Both the position numbers and the translations under genes were made by a program. Positions 25,827 to 33,511 of a stretch of 64,000 bases of DNA are shown piece by piece; positions within the stretch are counted from its first letter, which is position 1; each line of letters opens with the position of its first letter. The notes below the pieces were generated by a model. It was not told the DNA's origin. It did not search any database and saw only the letters and a list, made by a program, of their open reading frames with translations. Origin of the DNA: DTHT01 sp037444625. GTDB lineage: Bacteria; Acidobacteriota; Terriglobia; Bryobacterales; Bryobacteraceae. The stretch is from assembly GCA_037444625.1 (NCBI GenBank), contig JBBIMA010000007.1, positions 1-64,000 of the forward strand. Reading direction: 5' to 3'.

Positions 25827-25848
25827 CCGGGGGGTATTTACCGCCCGG
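25827..25848. promoter_or_regulatory. 22-bp near-perfect dyad between the LuxR gene and the PilZ-kinase-regulator operon
   Basis: Two 10-bp arms around a TT centre (GGTATTTACC core, flanks CCGGGG and GCCCGG) with a single mismatch. It begins 6 bp past the LuxR stop and lies about 140 bp upstream of the PilZ start on the same strand. No T run follows, so an operator is more likely than a terminator. Autoregulation or LuxR-type control is a guess. Confidence 0.45.
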
Positions 25849-25854
25849 CCCCAG

Positions 25855-26622
25855 CTAATCCCGCCCATCGTGGAATACGCCGCCCGCCGCGAAGGCCGTA
25901 CCGGCCGCACCACCGTCGGCCGCACTGACCGACGCTGCGCCCGGCACTCCCCAGGCCGCCATAGCGGCGCTCAGACGATCGTGCACGCCCAGTTTGCTAT
26001 ACAGGCTCCGCAAATGCCAGCGCACCGTCTCCAGGCTGATGAACAAGCGCCCGGCGATTTCCTGGTTCTTGTAACCTGCCGCCACCAGGCCCAGAACCTC
26101 GGCCTCCCGGCGGGTCAAACCGCAGTTGACCGCAGTGATGAAGCGCAACACCAACTGGGTGAGGATTGCGCGGTTTACCCAGAGTTCCCCGCGCGAGACC
26201 GCCAGCACAGCGCGCCGCACCAGGCGCGCCGGAGCCGAAGGGGACACGATGCCCCACCATCCCATGCGCAGAGCTCGCTCGAAGGCTTCGGCTTCGGGCG
26301 CCTCTTCTGCCACCAAGATGCGAACGCCCGGACCAGGCCTCAGAGGGCCGGCACCGTTCAGCGGAGCGCCGGCTGCTGCCAGATGGTCGGCGTCCGCGAT
26401 CACCACGCAGGGCGAACTCCGCTGGATCAAGGAATGGAATTCCGGCGGCGGCGCAGTCGAGCGCACGGCCGTCGCCTTAGGATACGACGCCAAAGCGCGC
26501 TCGAGGCCGGTCCACCGCTTCGCGCAGCTTCCGCCCAAGACCACGGTGAACTCGCCGCTGTGAAACGGTACGATCTCGCTGAGCATTCTCCGCGTCCGTT
26601 GGCGCTGTGCGAGGCAACCCAT
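25855..26622 (-). CDS. LuxR-family transcriptional regulator
   Basis: 255 residues. Residues 1-150 resemble a response-regulator receiver in layout (VVIADADHLA, VRILVAEEAP, MGWWGIVSPSAPARLVRRAVLAV) but lack a clear Asp pocket, so phosphorylation-independent action is possible. The C-terminal HTH is strong: LTRREAEVLGLVAAGYKNQEIAGRLFISLETVRWHLRSLYSKLGVHDRLSAA. ATG 26622 has GGAAGG 6 nt upstream; ATG 26586 is an alternative. The reading frame is open far upstream but that part crosses a promoter. Such regulators control matrix genes in other bacteria; a role in this EPS locus is inferred from place only. Confidence 0.8.
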   Translation of the reverse strand: MGCLAQRQRTRRMLSEIVPFHSGEFTVVLGGSCAKRWTGLERALASYPKATAVRSTAPPPEFHSLIQRSSPCVVIADADHLAAAGAPLNGAGPLRPGPGVRILVAEEAPEAEAFERALRMGWWGIVSPSAPARLVRRAVLAVSRGELWVNRAILTQLVLRFITAVNCGLTRREAEVLGLVAAGYKNQEIAGRLFISLETVRWHLRSLYSKLGVHDRLSAAMAAWGVPGAASVSAADGGAAGTAFAAGGVFHDGRD

Positions 26623-26692
26623 GGCTGCCTTCCAAGCCGCTAAGGCAACCGGGCCATCCCGGGCCCCCACGTAGTGAGTGTCGGATGAATTA

Positions 26693-26721
26693 AGTGTAAT
26701 ACATCCCAGCCCACGCGTCAA
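26693..26721 (-). promoter_or_regulatory. Predicted sigma-70-type promoter of the LuxR gene
   Basis: On the minus strand TTGACG, a 17-bp spacer and TACACT. The implied +1 is near 26686, giving a leader of about 64 nt to ATG 26622. Confidence 0.4.
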
Positions 26722-27092
26722 CGCATTTTCCCGCTGCGCGCCCGCCGAGAGGCAGCCACCGGAGGTGTTGAACCCTCGCCTTGTCCTCCGAGCCCCACCT
26801 GTATGTATTTGATGACGTTGGCCAGAAACGTGCTTCGGAGCCGTGGGGCGACGCCTGAGGCCCGCGATGCAACAGCCCAAGCAATCCGGAAGATTTTTTG
26901 GAACCCCTAGTACCCTTGGTACCGGCGCTTCGGCCTTGGGCATCACACCATCCCGTTGCAAGGTCAAGCCGTTGAGGGGGTCAGGGCGGGGCCCGGCGTT
27001 GCGCGCGGCGACCCTCCCGCCCAGGGCCCGGCAATGGGGTCCATCGCCCTGCCTGCGATGCAATTGTTTGGCACAAAATCCCGAGGTTTGAT
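26722..27092. other. Intergenic region between the LuxR and second PilZ genes
   Basis: About 370 bp (470 bp with the LuxR leader). I find no supported gene. It contains a T-rich patch near 26892 and a TTGGCAC at 27068-27074 that looks like half of a sigma-54 promoter, but no GC follows at the right distance and the implied +1 would fall after the PilZ start. Confidence 0.4.
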
Positions 27093-27425
27093 ATGGAACC
27101 TTTGCGCGAGCAGCGCACCCGGCGCCGCATGAGCCTGCGGTGGCCGCTCCGCCTGAGTCGAGACGGCCAGGATCATTTCGTCCCGGCGGTGACGGAGAAC
27201 TTAAGCAGTAAAGGCTTCTATTGCCTGACGGCGGAGCCTTTCGCCTTGGGAGAGTCCCTGACCTGTCGGATCGAGTTTCCCTTGAATCGCAACGCCGGGC
27301 CGCGCCGGGTGGTGCTGCTGTGTCGTGCGGAAGTGCTGCGGGTGGAGCCCGGCGCGGCCTCCGGGACGTTCGGCGTGGCTTGCCGGATCCGGGACTACTC
27401 GCTGGAGGTGAACGAGGGGAACTAA
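27093..27425 (+). CDS. PilZ-domain protein
   Basis: 110 residues. RTRRRMSLRWPLRLSR carries the RxxxR-type arginines and VTENLSSKGFYC the [D/N]xSxxG motif; the barrel ends ASGTFGVACRIRDYSLE. It should bind c-di-GMP in the cytoplasm. GAGG lies 6 nt before ATG 27093. The gene ends 56 bp before the PrsT-like gene, which has its own predicted sigma-54 promoter in that gap. It is the second PilZ protein of the locus and is not closely similar to the first. Confidence 0.8.
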   Translation: MEPLREQRTRRRMSLRWPLRLSRDGQDHFVPAVTENLSSKGFYCLTAEPFALGESLTCRIEFPLNRNAGPRRVVLLCRAEVLRVEPGAASGTFGVACRIRDYSLEVNEGN

Positions 27426-27443
27426 GACGCGGCCGGCCGGCGA

Positions 27444-27460
27444 TTGGCCCGCCGCTTGCC
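27444..27460 (+). promoter_or_regulatory. Predicted sigma-54 promoter of the TPR gene
   Basis: TTGGCCCGCCGCTTGCC with GG (27446-27447) and GC (27458-27459) exactly 10 nt apart. Predicted +1 near 27471, only 11 nt before ATG 27482, with the AGAGGA ribosome site in between. Strikingly like the PEP-CTERM gene promoter (TTGGCCC-N5-TTGCC). Confidence 0.7.
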
Positions 27461-27481
27461 TTCATAGCAGAGGACACTCAC

Positions 27482-29911
27482 ATGCAAGCTATACGACGGC
27501 TCGCCACAGGGTTTGTGTTGGCGCTGGCGGCGGCTCTCGCACTGTCCGGGACCGCCTGCCGCCGCACGCCCGAGGCCCGGCTGGCGCGGTTCATGGCCAG
27601 CGGGCAACGCCACTTCGAGCAGAAAGACTTCGCGCGCGCCATCCTGGACTATCAGAACGCAGTACGCCTGGCCCCTTCGGATCCCGAGCCCTACTACCGT
27701 CTGGCCTTAGCCCATCTGGAGACAGGGAATTTCCGCACCGGCGTGGGGGGGGGGGGGGCGGGGCCGCCGCGGGGGAAGCCCNNNNNNNNNNCCGCCCTGG
27801 CCCTTTCGCACCCCGCGCCTAAATCCCGCCTGGCCTTCCCCAATCTGGATCCAGGTAATTGCCCCCCCGGCGGCGGCGTGGTGCGCATGGCGACGGAGCT
27901 GAATCCGAAACACGTCGGCGCGCAGGTCAAACTGGCCCAGTTGATGGCGACCAGCCGCCGGCAGGAGATCCTGGAGGAGGCCGCCGAGCGAGCGCGTACG
28001 GCGGCCGCATTAGCCCCGGGCGATCCGGCAGTACTGAACGTGTTGGCTGTGACCGAGCTGCGCCTGAACCGGCCCGAACAGGCGCGGGCTCATCTAGAGC
28101 AGGTCCTGGAGAAAGCTCCCGCCAATCTGCAAGCTTTGATCACGCTGGCCAAGATGAAGCTGGCCGAGCAGGACCCGGCAGGCGCAGAGGCGGTTCTCCG
28201 GCAAGCAGCCGCCAAGGTCCCCAACTCGGCGGACGTCGCCGTCGCCCTGGCGGACTTCTGCCTGCTTACCGGCAAGCTGCCTCAAGCCGAAGCCGAGCTG
28301 AACCGCGCCCTTCAACTGGAGAGCAACAACGGTCCGGCGATTCTGCGCCTGGCGCAGCTTCGCCTGCAAGCCGGACAAATCGAGGAAGCGGACCGCCTCT
28401 ACCGGCGCCTCTCGGCCTTGCCCGACAAGAGCTATCGGGCGGCCCACGCCCTGTTCCTGCTCAGCCGGCAAAGAACGGCGGAGGCCATCGCGGAACTGGA
28501 GACGCTTCAACGTGCGGACCCCGCGGACCGCGATCTGCGCAGCCGCCTGGTGACCGCCTATCTGATCAACCAGCGGGCGGGGGAAGCCGAAAAGTTGCTG
28601 GGCTCGGCTTTGAAACGGAACCCCAACGACATCCAAGCGCTGCTGGAGCGGGCCGCGATCTACCTTCGAGCCGGCCGCGCGGCGGAGGCCGAGACCGACC
28701 TGCTGAAAGTGCTCAAGCTGGCGCCCGATTCAGCCGAAGCCCGCTTCCACATGGCGACCGTGCACCGGCTGCGCGGACAGAATGAAGCAGCCAAGCAGGA
28801 GCTGGGCGAAGCGCTCCGCTTGAAACCCGTCCTGCTGGAAGCCCGGCTGGAGCTGGCCGCCGCCTGGCTGGAAGAGAAGAGTCCGAAAGCCGCCCTGGAT
28901 TTGATCGAAGCCGCGCCGGCGCCGCAGAAAAGCGACCTGCGGCTGATGGCCTTGCGCAACCGGGCTCTGCTGGCTCTGCCCGACTGGCCCAGGGCGCAGA
29001 AGGCAGTGGAGGAGTCCCTGCGGGTTGCCCGCAGCCCTGAGTTCCTCACCCAGGACGCCCGGCTGCGCCTGCACGCCAAGGATCTGAGCGGAGCGCGCAA
29101 GTCCTTGGAGGAGGCGCTTCAGCGCGACCCCCAGCATCTGCCCGCTCTGATGCTGCTGGCCAAGAGCTATACGGATCAGAAGCAGATCGAGGCGGGCCTG
29201 GCCAAGGTCCGCGAACACGTCTCTCGGCAGCCGGCCTCGGCCGCCTTGCAGATGTTCTTGGGCAACTGGCTGTTCACGCTCGGCCGGCACCAGGAAGCCC
29301 GCGCCGCCTTCCAGGCCGCCCGGCAAGCCGATCCGAAGCTTGCCGCCCCGGCTTTGCGGCTGGCGCAATTGGACGTGATGGAAGGCAACCCGGACTCAGC
29401 CCGGCGGATTCTTGAGGGTCTTCTGGGATCGGGCAGCGAGCCGCTGGCCGCCCGCCTGCTTTTAGGCAGCCTGGAGACCCGTGCGGGCAACTACCGGGCC
29501 GCTATCGGTCATTACCGCAAGGCGCTGGAGATGAACCCTCGCAGCGTGATGGCGTTGAACGACCTCGCCTATCTGTTGGTGGAACACGACAACCAGGTGG
29601 ACGAGGGCCTGCGGCTGGCCCAGCAGGCCAAGGAGCTGGCCCCGGACAACGCGGCGGTGGACGACACGATCGGCTGGGCCTTTTACCGCAAGGGACTCTA
29701 CGGCAGCGCCCTCCCGCACTTGGAAAGGGCCGCCGCCGACGCCAACGCCGGAGCGCTGCACCACTATCACCTGGCGATGGCCCGCCTGAAGTCCGGGGAA
29801 CTGGTCAAGGCCCGCGCCGCCTTGGAGCGGGCGCGGCGGCTGGACCCGCGGCTGGCCGAGCTGCGGGAAGCTGAGCGGCTGCTGGCCGAGGCGCGCGCTT
29901 CGCTGCGCTAG
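27482..29911 (+). CDS. prsT: PrsT-like TPR-repeat lipoprotein of the PEP-CTERM system (reading frame damaged by an assembly gap)
   Basis: The N-terminal signal LALSGTAC followed by RR suggests a lipoprotein with an atypical lipobox, as in the PrsT family. Tetratricopeptide repeats fill the rest, with 34-residue periodicity (for example FEQKDFARAILDYQNAVRLAP and ARAHLEQVLEKAPANLQALITLAKMKL). The frame contains ten Ns at 27782-27791. The sequence on both sides is a degraded duplicate, so about 43 codons are artefact and the true protein is close to 766 residues. PrsT proteins occur with exosortases and EPS export genes and are thought to act in the envelope. ATG 27482 follows AGAGGA by 8 nt. 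Confidence 0.8.
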   Translation: MQAIRRLATGFVLALAAALALSGTACRRTPEARLARFMASGQRHFEQKDFARAILDYQNAVRLAPSDPEPYYRLALAHLETGNFRTGVGGGGAGPPRGKPXXXXALALSHPAPKSRLAFPNLDPGNCPPGGGVVRMATELNPKHVGAQVKLAQLMATSRRQEILEEAAERARTAAALAPGDPAVLNVLAVTELRLNRPEQARAHLEQVLEKAPANLQALITLAKMKLAEQDPAGAEAVLRQAAAKVPNSADVAVALADFCLLTGKLPQAEAELNRALQLESNNGPAILRLAQLRLQAGQIEEADRLYRRLSALPDKSYRAAHALFLLSRQRTAEAIAELETLQRADPADRDLRSRLVTAYLINQRAGEAEKLLGSALKRNPNDIQALLERAAIYLRAGRAAEAETDLLKVLKLAPDSAEARFHMATVHRLRGQNEAAKQELGEALRLKPVLLEARLELAAAWLEEKSPKAALDLIEAAPAPQKSDLRLMALRNRALLALPDWPRAQKAVEESLRVARSPEFLTQDARLRLHAKDLSGARKSLEEALQRDPQHLPALMLLAKSYTDQKQIEAGLAKVREHVSRQPASAALQMFLGNWLFTLGRHQEARAAFQAARQADPKLAAPALRLAQLDVMEGNPDSARRILEGLLGSGSEPLAARLLLGSLETRAGNYRAAIGHYRKALEMNPRSVMALNDLAYLLVEHDNQVDEGLRLAQQAKELAPDNAAVDDTIGWAFYRKGLYGSALPHLERAAADANAGALHHYHLAMARLKSGELVKARAALERARRLDPRLAELREAERLLAEARASLR
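27741..27869. other. Assembly artefact: N gap flanked by a degraded copy of the same sequence
   Basis: Sequence after the Ns (27792-27869) repeats 27663-27740 at a constant offset of 129 bp with many substitutions: over the best 44 bp (27697-27740 against 27826-27869) 34 match. The left side degenerates into a G run. Removing 129 bp keeps the frame and makes the TPR unit exactly 34 residues. This is two poor contig ends that overlap but were not merged, not biology. Confidence 0.85.
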
Positions 29912-29950
29912 CGCGGGCCGGAGTCCTTGCCAGTTTCCAGATATCCCAGA

Positions 29951-29987
29951 AATTCGGCCCCCTGCGGGGCGGGCGGGGGGCCGAATT
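29951..29987 (+). terminator. Probable terminator of the TPR gene
   Basis: Perfect 12-bp stem (AATTCGGCCCCC and its complement) with a 13-nt GC-rich loop, 40 nt after the stop, followed only by CTTTG. Stem strength and position favour termination; an activator site for the promoter about 40 bp downstream is the other reading. Confidence 0.55.
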
Positions 29988-30021
29988 CTTTGATAGTAAA
30001 GGAAATTTCATGCGCCGGGAT

Positions 30022-30038
30022 TTGGCCCCTCGATTGCC
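30022..30038 (+). promoter_or_regulatory. Predicted sigma-54 promoter of the PEP-CTERM gene
   Basis: TTGGCCCCTCGATTGCC with GG (30024-30025) and GC (30036-30037) 10 nt apart. Predicted +1 near 30049, 15 nt before ATG 30064, leaving room for GGAGG. This places the longer possible start at 30010 inside the promoter and rules it out. Confidence 0.75.
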
Positions 30039-30063
30039 CCTAGCTCGGCCCGGAGGACACACT

Positions 30064-30789
30064 ATGACCAGACCACGTATAGCTTTCGTGGCGGTGCTGC
30101 TTCTGGCGCTGACGCCGTGGGCGTTCGCCGATCCGTTCAACCCGTTCAACACCCGGCCGGTGCCGGTCAATCCGGCGCCGGGAATCGAGCAGGATCTGCA
30201 AGAGGTTCTGGACGACATCTGCTCCGGGTGCTTGGACGTCATCAATGACCAGCAAACTGCCGGATACTGGATGTTGGCCAGTTATCCCGGCTCGATGACC
30301 CCGACGCTGGTAATCGAGTGGGCCGGCTGGAAAAACATCAACGTGTTCGGGATGTTCTCGGGTGATCCGGCCATGCACGATATTTTCCTCGGTCCCGCCT
30401 CGGCGGGGGTGACGGCAACCGTAACCTGGACTACCCCGACCAGCGGGACGATCAGCGGAGGTGCGGGGGTCAACACCGGCCCATTCTCAGGGATCAGCTA
30501 CCTGGGCTTCGGCTTCTACATCAAGCCGAAAGAGCCGCTGGGGACGGTCTACTACACGGTGGACGACCTGAATCCGGGGGCGAATAAGGCGCGGGCCTTG
30601 GCTTATAACTTGCCCAACGCCGATAGCGGCAACACTTGGGTGATCGCCTTCGAGGATCACACCGACTTCGATTATAACGACCTGGTGGTCACGGTCGGCG
30701 GCATCGTTCCGGTGCCGGAGCCGGCGGGCATTCTGCTGCTAGGCTCGGCCTTGCTGCTTCTGGCTCGCAAGCTGCGCGCGCGGGCGTAA
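30064..30789 (+). CDS. PEP-CTERM surface protein with DUF4114-like domain
   Basis: 241 residues. A signal peptide (RIAFVAVLLLALTPWAFA) is followed by a beta-rich domain ending WVIAFEDHTDFDYNDLVVTV, which matches the acidic DUF4114-type end seen in many PEP-CTERM proteins. The C-terminal sorting signal has VPVPEP, a hydrophobic stretch and RKLRARA. The exosortase at 34137-34982 should cleave near PEP and the protein is probably delivered to the extracellular matrix. ATG 30064 has GGAGG 8 nt upstream. It is the only PEP-CTERM protein in the window, so it may be the main matrix protein co-regulated with the polymer. Confidence 0.9.
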   Translation: MTRPRIAFVAVLLLALTPWAFADPFNPFNTRPVPVNPAPGIEQDLQEVLDDICSGCLDVINDQQTAGYWMLASYPGSMTPTLVIEWAGWKNINVFGMFSGDPAMHDIFLGPASAGVTATVTWTTPTSGTISGGAGVNTGPFSGISYLGFGFYIKPKEPLGTVYYTVDDLNPGANKARALAYNLPNADSGNTWVIAFEDHTDFDYNDLVVTVGGIVPVPEPAGILLLGSALLLLARKLRARA

Positions 30790-30871
30790 GAACCCGGCGG
30801 GCGGTAGGCAAGAGAACTTAACCGACGGCGGAGGCTGTTTCCCCGCTCGCCTCACCGTTGCGAAAGCTGAG

Positions 30872-30925
30872 GTGGGGCGGCCAGGTGGGATTCTCCCGGC
30901 ACGCGCCTGGCCCCCCGCTTTTTTT
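30872..30925 (+). terminator. Intrinsic terminator after the PEP-CTERM gene
   Basis: A GC-rich stem (GGCCAGG pairing with CCTGGCC, extended by four more G-C pairs across a mismatch) encloses a small GGGA-TTC-TCCC hairpin and is followed by seven Ts (30919-30925). Confidence 0.8.
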
Positions 30926-30962
30926 ATTTCCCGCACGGATCACGGACTAGGTTAGCTGCGGG

Positions 30963-31016
30963 GCCCCAGCCGACGATCAGGCGCAGCCTGACGCATAGAG
31001 CGCAGCGGCCTGGGGC
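30963..31016 (+). other. Possible structured leader RNA
   Basis: GCCCCAGCCG at 30963-30972 pairs with CGGCCTGGGGC at 31006-31016, one bulge, and encloses a perfect TCAGGC-GCA-GCCTGA hairpin (30977-30991). The element lies 67 bp before the next gene. No known riboswitch family is recognised. High GC makes chance pairing common, so support is modest. Confidence 0.35.
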
Positions 31017-31083
31017 TGCGCGCGCCCTGGCAAGGGAAAACCGAGGGCGGCGCGGCCGCCCGCTACACAGAGGAGATACGAGG

Positions 31084-31548
31084 ATGCTGACTGGGATCTG
31101 GGTGTTATCCGTAATACTCGGCGCGGCGGCGCCGCCGGCCGAGCAGGCGATCGCCTCCGCCCATCATGAGGTGGGCGGGGTCACGGTCGAGTTGCTGGAA
31201 ATCAAGCGCGATTCCCCGACCGTAGTTACCGCGCGTTGGCGGTATCGCAACGAAAGCGGCGAGCCGAAGCGGCTGACAGGCGAGCGAACGGGGTGGATAG
31301 ATCCGTACCGCCTGTCCTGGGAGAGCTATCTGCTGGACGAGGGTAAGCGGATCAAATTCCCAGTCGCCCGAGACAGTGACGGGCGCCCCGTAGCCTCACG
31401 CAACGGCCAGCCGAACCGATATATCGTGATCCGCCCCGAGCAGACGATCGAGGTGTGGGCGAAGTATCTGGTTCCGGAGTCGGTCCAGAGCGTTACGGTC
31501 TCGATCGAGGGCGTTCCGCCGTTCGCCCGCATCGCAATCGTCAAGTGA
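31084..31548 (+). CDS. Secreted protein of unknown function
   Basis: 154 residues. A signal peptide (LTGIWVLSVILGAAAPPAEQ) is followed by a beta-rich domain (VGGVTVELLEIKRDSPTVVTARWRYRN ... SVQSVTVSIEGVPPFARIAIVK), which reads like an immunoglobulin-type sandwich such as DUF4352-like proteins. I do not recognise a family with certainty. CAGAGGAG precedes the ATG. It stands alone between the PEP-CTERM gene terminator and a sigma-54 promoter. Confidence 0.65.
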   Translation: MLTGIWVLSVILGAAAPPAEQAIASAHHEVGGVTVELLEIKRDSPTVVTARWRYRNESGEPKRLTGERTGWIDPYRLSWESYLLDEGKRIKFPVARDSDGRPVASRNGQPNRYIVIRPEQTIEVWAKYLVPESVQSVTVSIEGVPPFARIAIVK

Positions 31549-31688
31549 TTGAGCTGGGCGCCCGGCTTGGAAGCGAGATAGCTGCGGCGCGGGGGCATTG
31601 CAAGGGCGGCCGGCGGCACGGTCCCCGTGGGCGGGGCGGAAGGCGAGCCCTGTGGATTTCCCTCGTGAAACGGGTAGATGAAAGGGAA

Positions 31689-31734
31689 CCGACTATCCGA
31701 AGGGCGTCTCCGACTATGCTTTTGGATAGTCCGG
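31689..31734. promoter_or_regulatory. Cluster of three CCGACTATCC-like boxes (possible activator sites)
   Basis: CCGACTATCCGA (31689-31700), CCGACTATG (31710-31718) and an inverted GGATAGTCCGG (31724-31734). The first and third form 8-bp inverted arms. They lie 60-105 bp upstream of the sigma-54 promoter at 31792-31808, the usual place for enhancer sites. Related CTATCCG and ACTATG boxes lie at 35175-35196. Confidence 0.5.
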
Positions 31735-31791
31735 CGGGTGGTTGGAGGCGAGGCGTTTTGGGCAACTCTCGGGAATTGAGTCAGTTGGGCC

Positions 31792-31808
31792 GCGGCCCCT
31801 CAATTGCG
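31792..31808 (+). promoter_or_regulatory. Predicted sigma-54 promoter of the TIGR03437 gene
   Basis: GCGGCCCCTCAATTGCG, GG (31794-31795) and GC (31806-31807) 10 nt apart; the core GGCCCCTC-A-ATTGC differs by one base from the PEP-CTERM promoter. Predicted +1 near 31819, 18 nt before ATG 31837, so the two upstream starts (TTG 31804, ATG 31813) would not be on the transcript. Confidence 0.65.
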
Positions 31809-31836
31809 TGGGATGGGCGCAGAGGGGTTACCAAAC

Positions 31837-33492
31837 ATGACCACTGGGATTTGCTTACGTCGAACCATCGAGTCGGGCGTCGGGAGGCCGCGCCGCAAAT
31901 CGGCGGCCTGGTCTCTGATCTTGTTGTGGCCGATCGGATTGGCCGCACAGACGACCGACTTCAGCGCCGCCGTAACCTTGACCGACGGCGCCGCAACCGC
32001 CACTTACACCAGGATCCTGCTGGGAACCGGAACCGTCGGCACGCTGGGCAAGGCGCTTCTGGTGCTCAACAGGGTTCAAGACCTGGGGCCGGATTACAAC
32101 TCGGGCGTCGGCCCGGTGCGCGGGACGCTCGCTCTGGTGTTCAACCGCCTCGATCAGATCAACATCTTCACTCCCGCAACGCCCGACCCGAACGCCGCCG
32201 CCTTGACGCTGGAAGGGCGGCTGACCGGCGGCTCGGGCGCCTACGCGGGGGCCACCGCCGCGGCCGGCGGCATGCAACTCACTCTGAGCCGTACCTCCGA
32301 GGGGCCGCTTGGCTACACGCTCAAGCTCACCGGCGCCGCGCTGCTGGGCGGGAAAACGCTGGATCTGACCATCAGCGACGGCCAAGTCCACGCGATGGCC
32401 GCCAACGTCACTCTGTTCGCTAACCTGGCTGGAACCGCCGACTTCACACCCTTCGGGCAGGCTAAGGTCACGGGTACGGCACGGCCCGACACCAATCGGT
32501 GGGACGACAACGTCAATTTCCTCGAAGTCAACCTGACGGCCGCCTTTTCGCAAGCCGACAGCGTCGAGGTCTTCCTCACCGTGCCCCCGGGATCCCCGAC
32601 GCCTGAGCTGCCCGTGATGATCACCGGCGGGACAGGAGCCTTCGCGGGCGCCTCCGGGACCGGGCGATTGACCATTACGGGCGAATCCGGAGATACGACC
32701 ACCGCCACCCTGAGGGGAAGCATCACGGGGGCCGGTCCGGACACACCGGTGATCACCAATGTCACCACCGCCGGCGGTTTCAACCGGATCGCCCAGAACG
32801 ACTGGATCGAGATCAAGGGCAGAAACCTGGTCCCGCGCGACACGCCCGCCGGAGGAAGGGATTGGAGCGGGGCGCCGGAGTTCGCCCAGGGCCGGATGCC
32901 GACGGAGCTGGGAGGCGTCAGCGTGACGGTCAACGGCAAGCCGGCCCATGTGTGGTGGTTCTGTAGCGCCGCCACGACGCCGGCCTGCGCCACCGATCAG
33001 ATCAACGTGCTGACTCCGCTGGACGATTATTTGGGTCAGGTTCCCATCGTAGTGACCAAAGGGACCCAGTCGAGCGGAGCGTTCCTGCGCTTGAAGGACC
33101 GCGTCAGTCCCGCGTTCTTGCTGTTCTCGGCCCAAGGCGCGGCGGCGGCGACGCACGCAGACGGAAGCCTGGTGGGCGCACTCAACCTGTTCCCCGGCTT
33201 CTCCACGCCCGCGCGGCCGGGCGAGACGATCTCGCTCTGGGGCGTAGGCTTCGGCCTGCCCACGACGCCGTTGATCGCCGGCGCCGCCAGCCAGAGCGGC
33301 TCGCTGCCCAGCACGCCCGAGTGCTACCTGGCCGGGATCCAGACCCGGGTGGCGGCCGCCTTGGTGAGTCCGGGGCTGTATCAACTCAACGTTACGATCC
33401 CGGACAATGCACCGATCGGGGAGAGTCCTTTTTATTGCGGGTTCGGCGACAACTTCTTCACGCGGGTCGGGGTGCAATTGAGTGTTCAGTAG
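31837..33492 (+). CDS. Secreted protein with C-terminal TIGR03437 (Solibacter) domain
   Basis: 551 residues. A basic N-region and hydrophobic stretch (SAAWSLILLWPIGLAA) suggest export. The middle is beta-rich with two similar GGTGAFAGASGTGRL / GGSGAYAGATAAAGG units. The C-terminal 230 residues follow the TIGR03437 pattern: NGFNR-like start, WIEIKGRNLVPRD, LGGVSVTVNGKPA, INVLTPLDD, GVGFG, and YQLNVTIPDNAPIGESP. The function of the domain is unknown; it is abundant in Solibacterales. ATG 31837 is supported by AGAGGGG and by the promoter position. Its promoter ties it to the EPS regulon although it has no PEP-CTERM signal. Confidence 0.8.
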   Translation: MTTGICLRRTIESGVGRPRRKSAAWSLILLWPIGLAAQTTDFSAAVTLTDGAATATYTRILLGTGTVGTLGKALLVLNRVQDLGPDYNSGVGPVRGTLALVFNRLDQINIFTPATPDPNAAALTLEGRLTGGSGAYAGATAAAGGMQLTLSRTSEGPLGYTLKLTGAALLGGKTLDLTISDGQVHAMAANVTLFANLAGTADFTPFGQAKVTGTARPDTNRWDDNVNFLEVNLTAAFSQADSVEVFLTVPPGSPTPELPVMITGGTGAFAGASGTGRLTITGESGDTTTATLRGSITGAGPDTPVITNVTTAGGFNRIAQNDWIEIKGRNLVPRDTPAGGRDWSGAPEFAQGRMPTELGGVSVTVNGKPAHVWWFCSAATTPACATDQINVLTPLDDYLGQVPIVVTKGTQSSGAFLRLKDRVSPAFLLFSAQGAAAATHADGSLVGALNLFPGFSTPARPGETISLWGVGFGLPTTPLIAGAASQSGSLPSTPECYLAGIQTRVAAALVSPGLYQLNVTIPDNAPIGESPFYCGFGDNFFTRVGVQLSVQ

Positions 33493-33511
33493 CCGGGCCC
33501 GGGCCGCGGCT
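33491..33511. terminator. GC-rich hairpin between convergent genes
   Basis: AGCCG ... CGGCT arms around a self-complementary GGCCCGGGCC, filling the 18-bp gap between the TIGR03437 gene and epsI. No T run on either side. Confidence 0.3.

Noticed and set aside
27068..27081. TTGGCAC as a sigma-54 promoter of the second PilZ gene
   Set aside because: The dinucleotide at the -12 position is CG instead of GC and the implied start of transcription falls after the start codon.
26623..27477. N-terminal extension of the LuxR protein by up to 285 residues
   Set aside because: The extension crosses a plausible promoter and the intergenic region, overlaps the PilZ gene and reads as low-complexity.
27744..27758. 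Long G run as a regulatory or slippage site
   Set aside because: It lies at the low-quality contig end next to the N gap and is absent from the better copy to the right.
31855..33477. A 540-codon open frame on the minus strand
   Set aside because: Antisense to the TIGR03437 protein, which has recognisable motifs.
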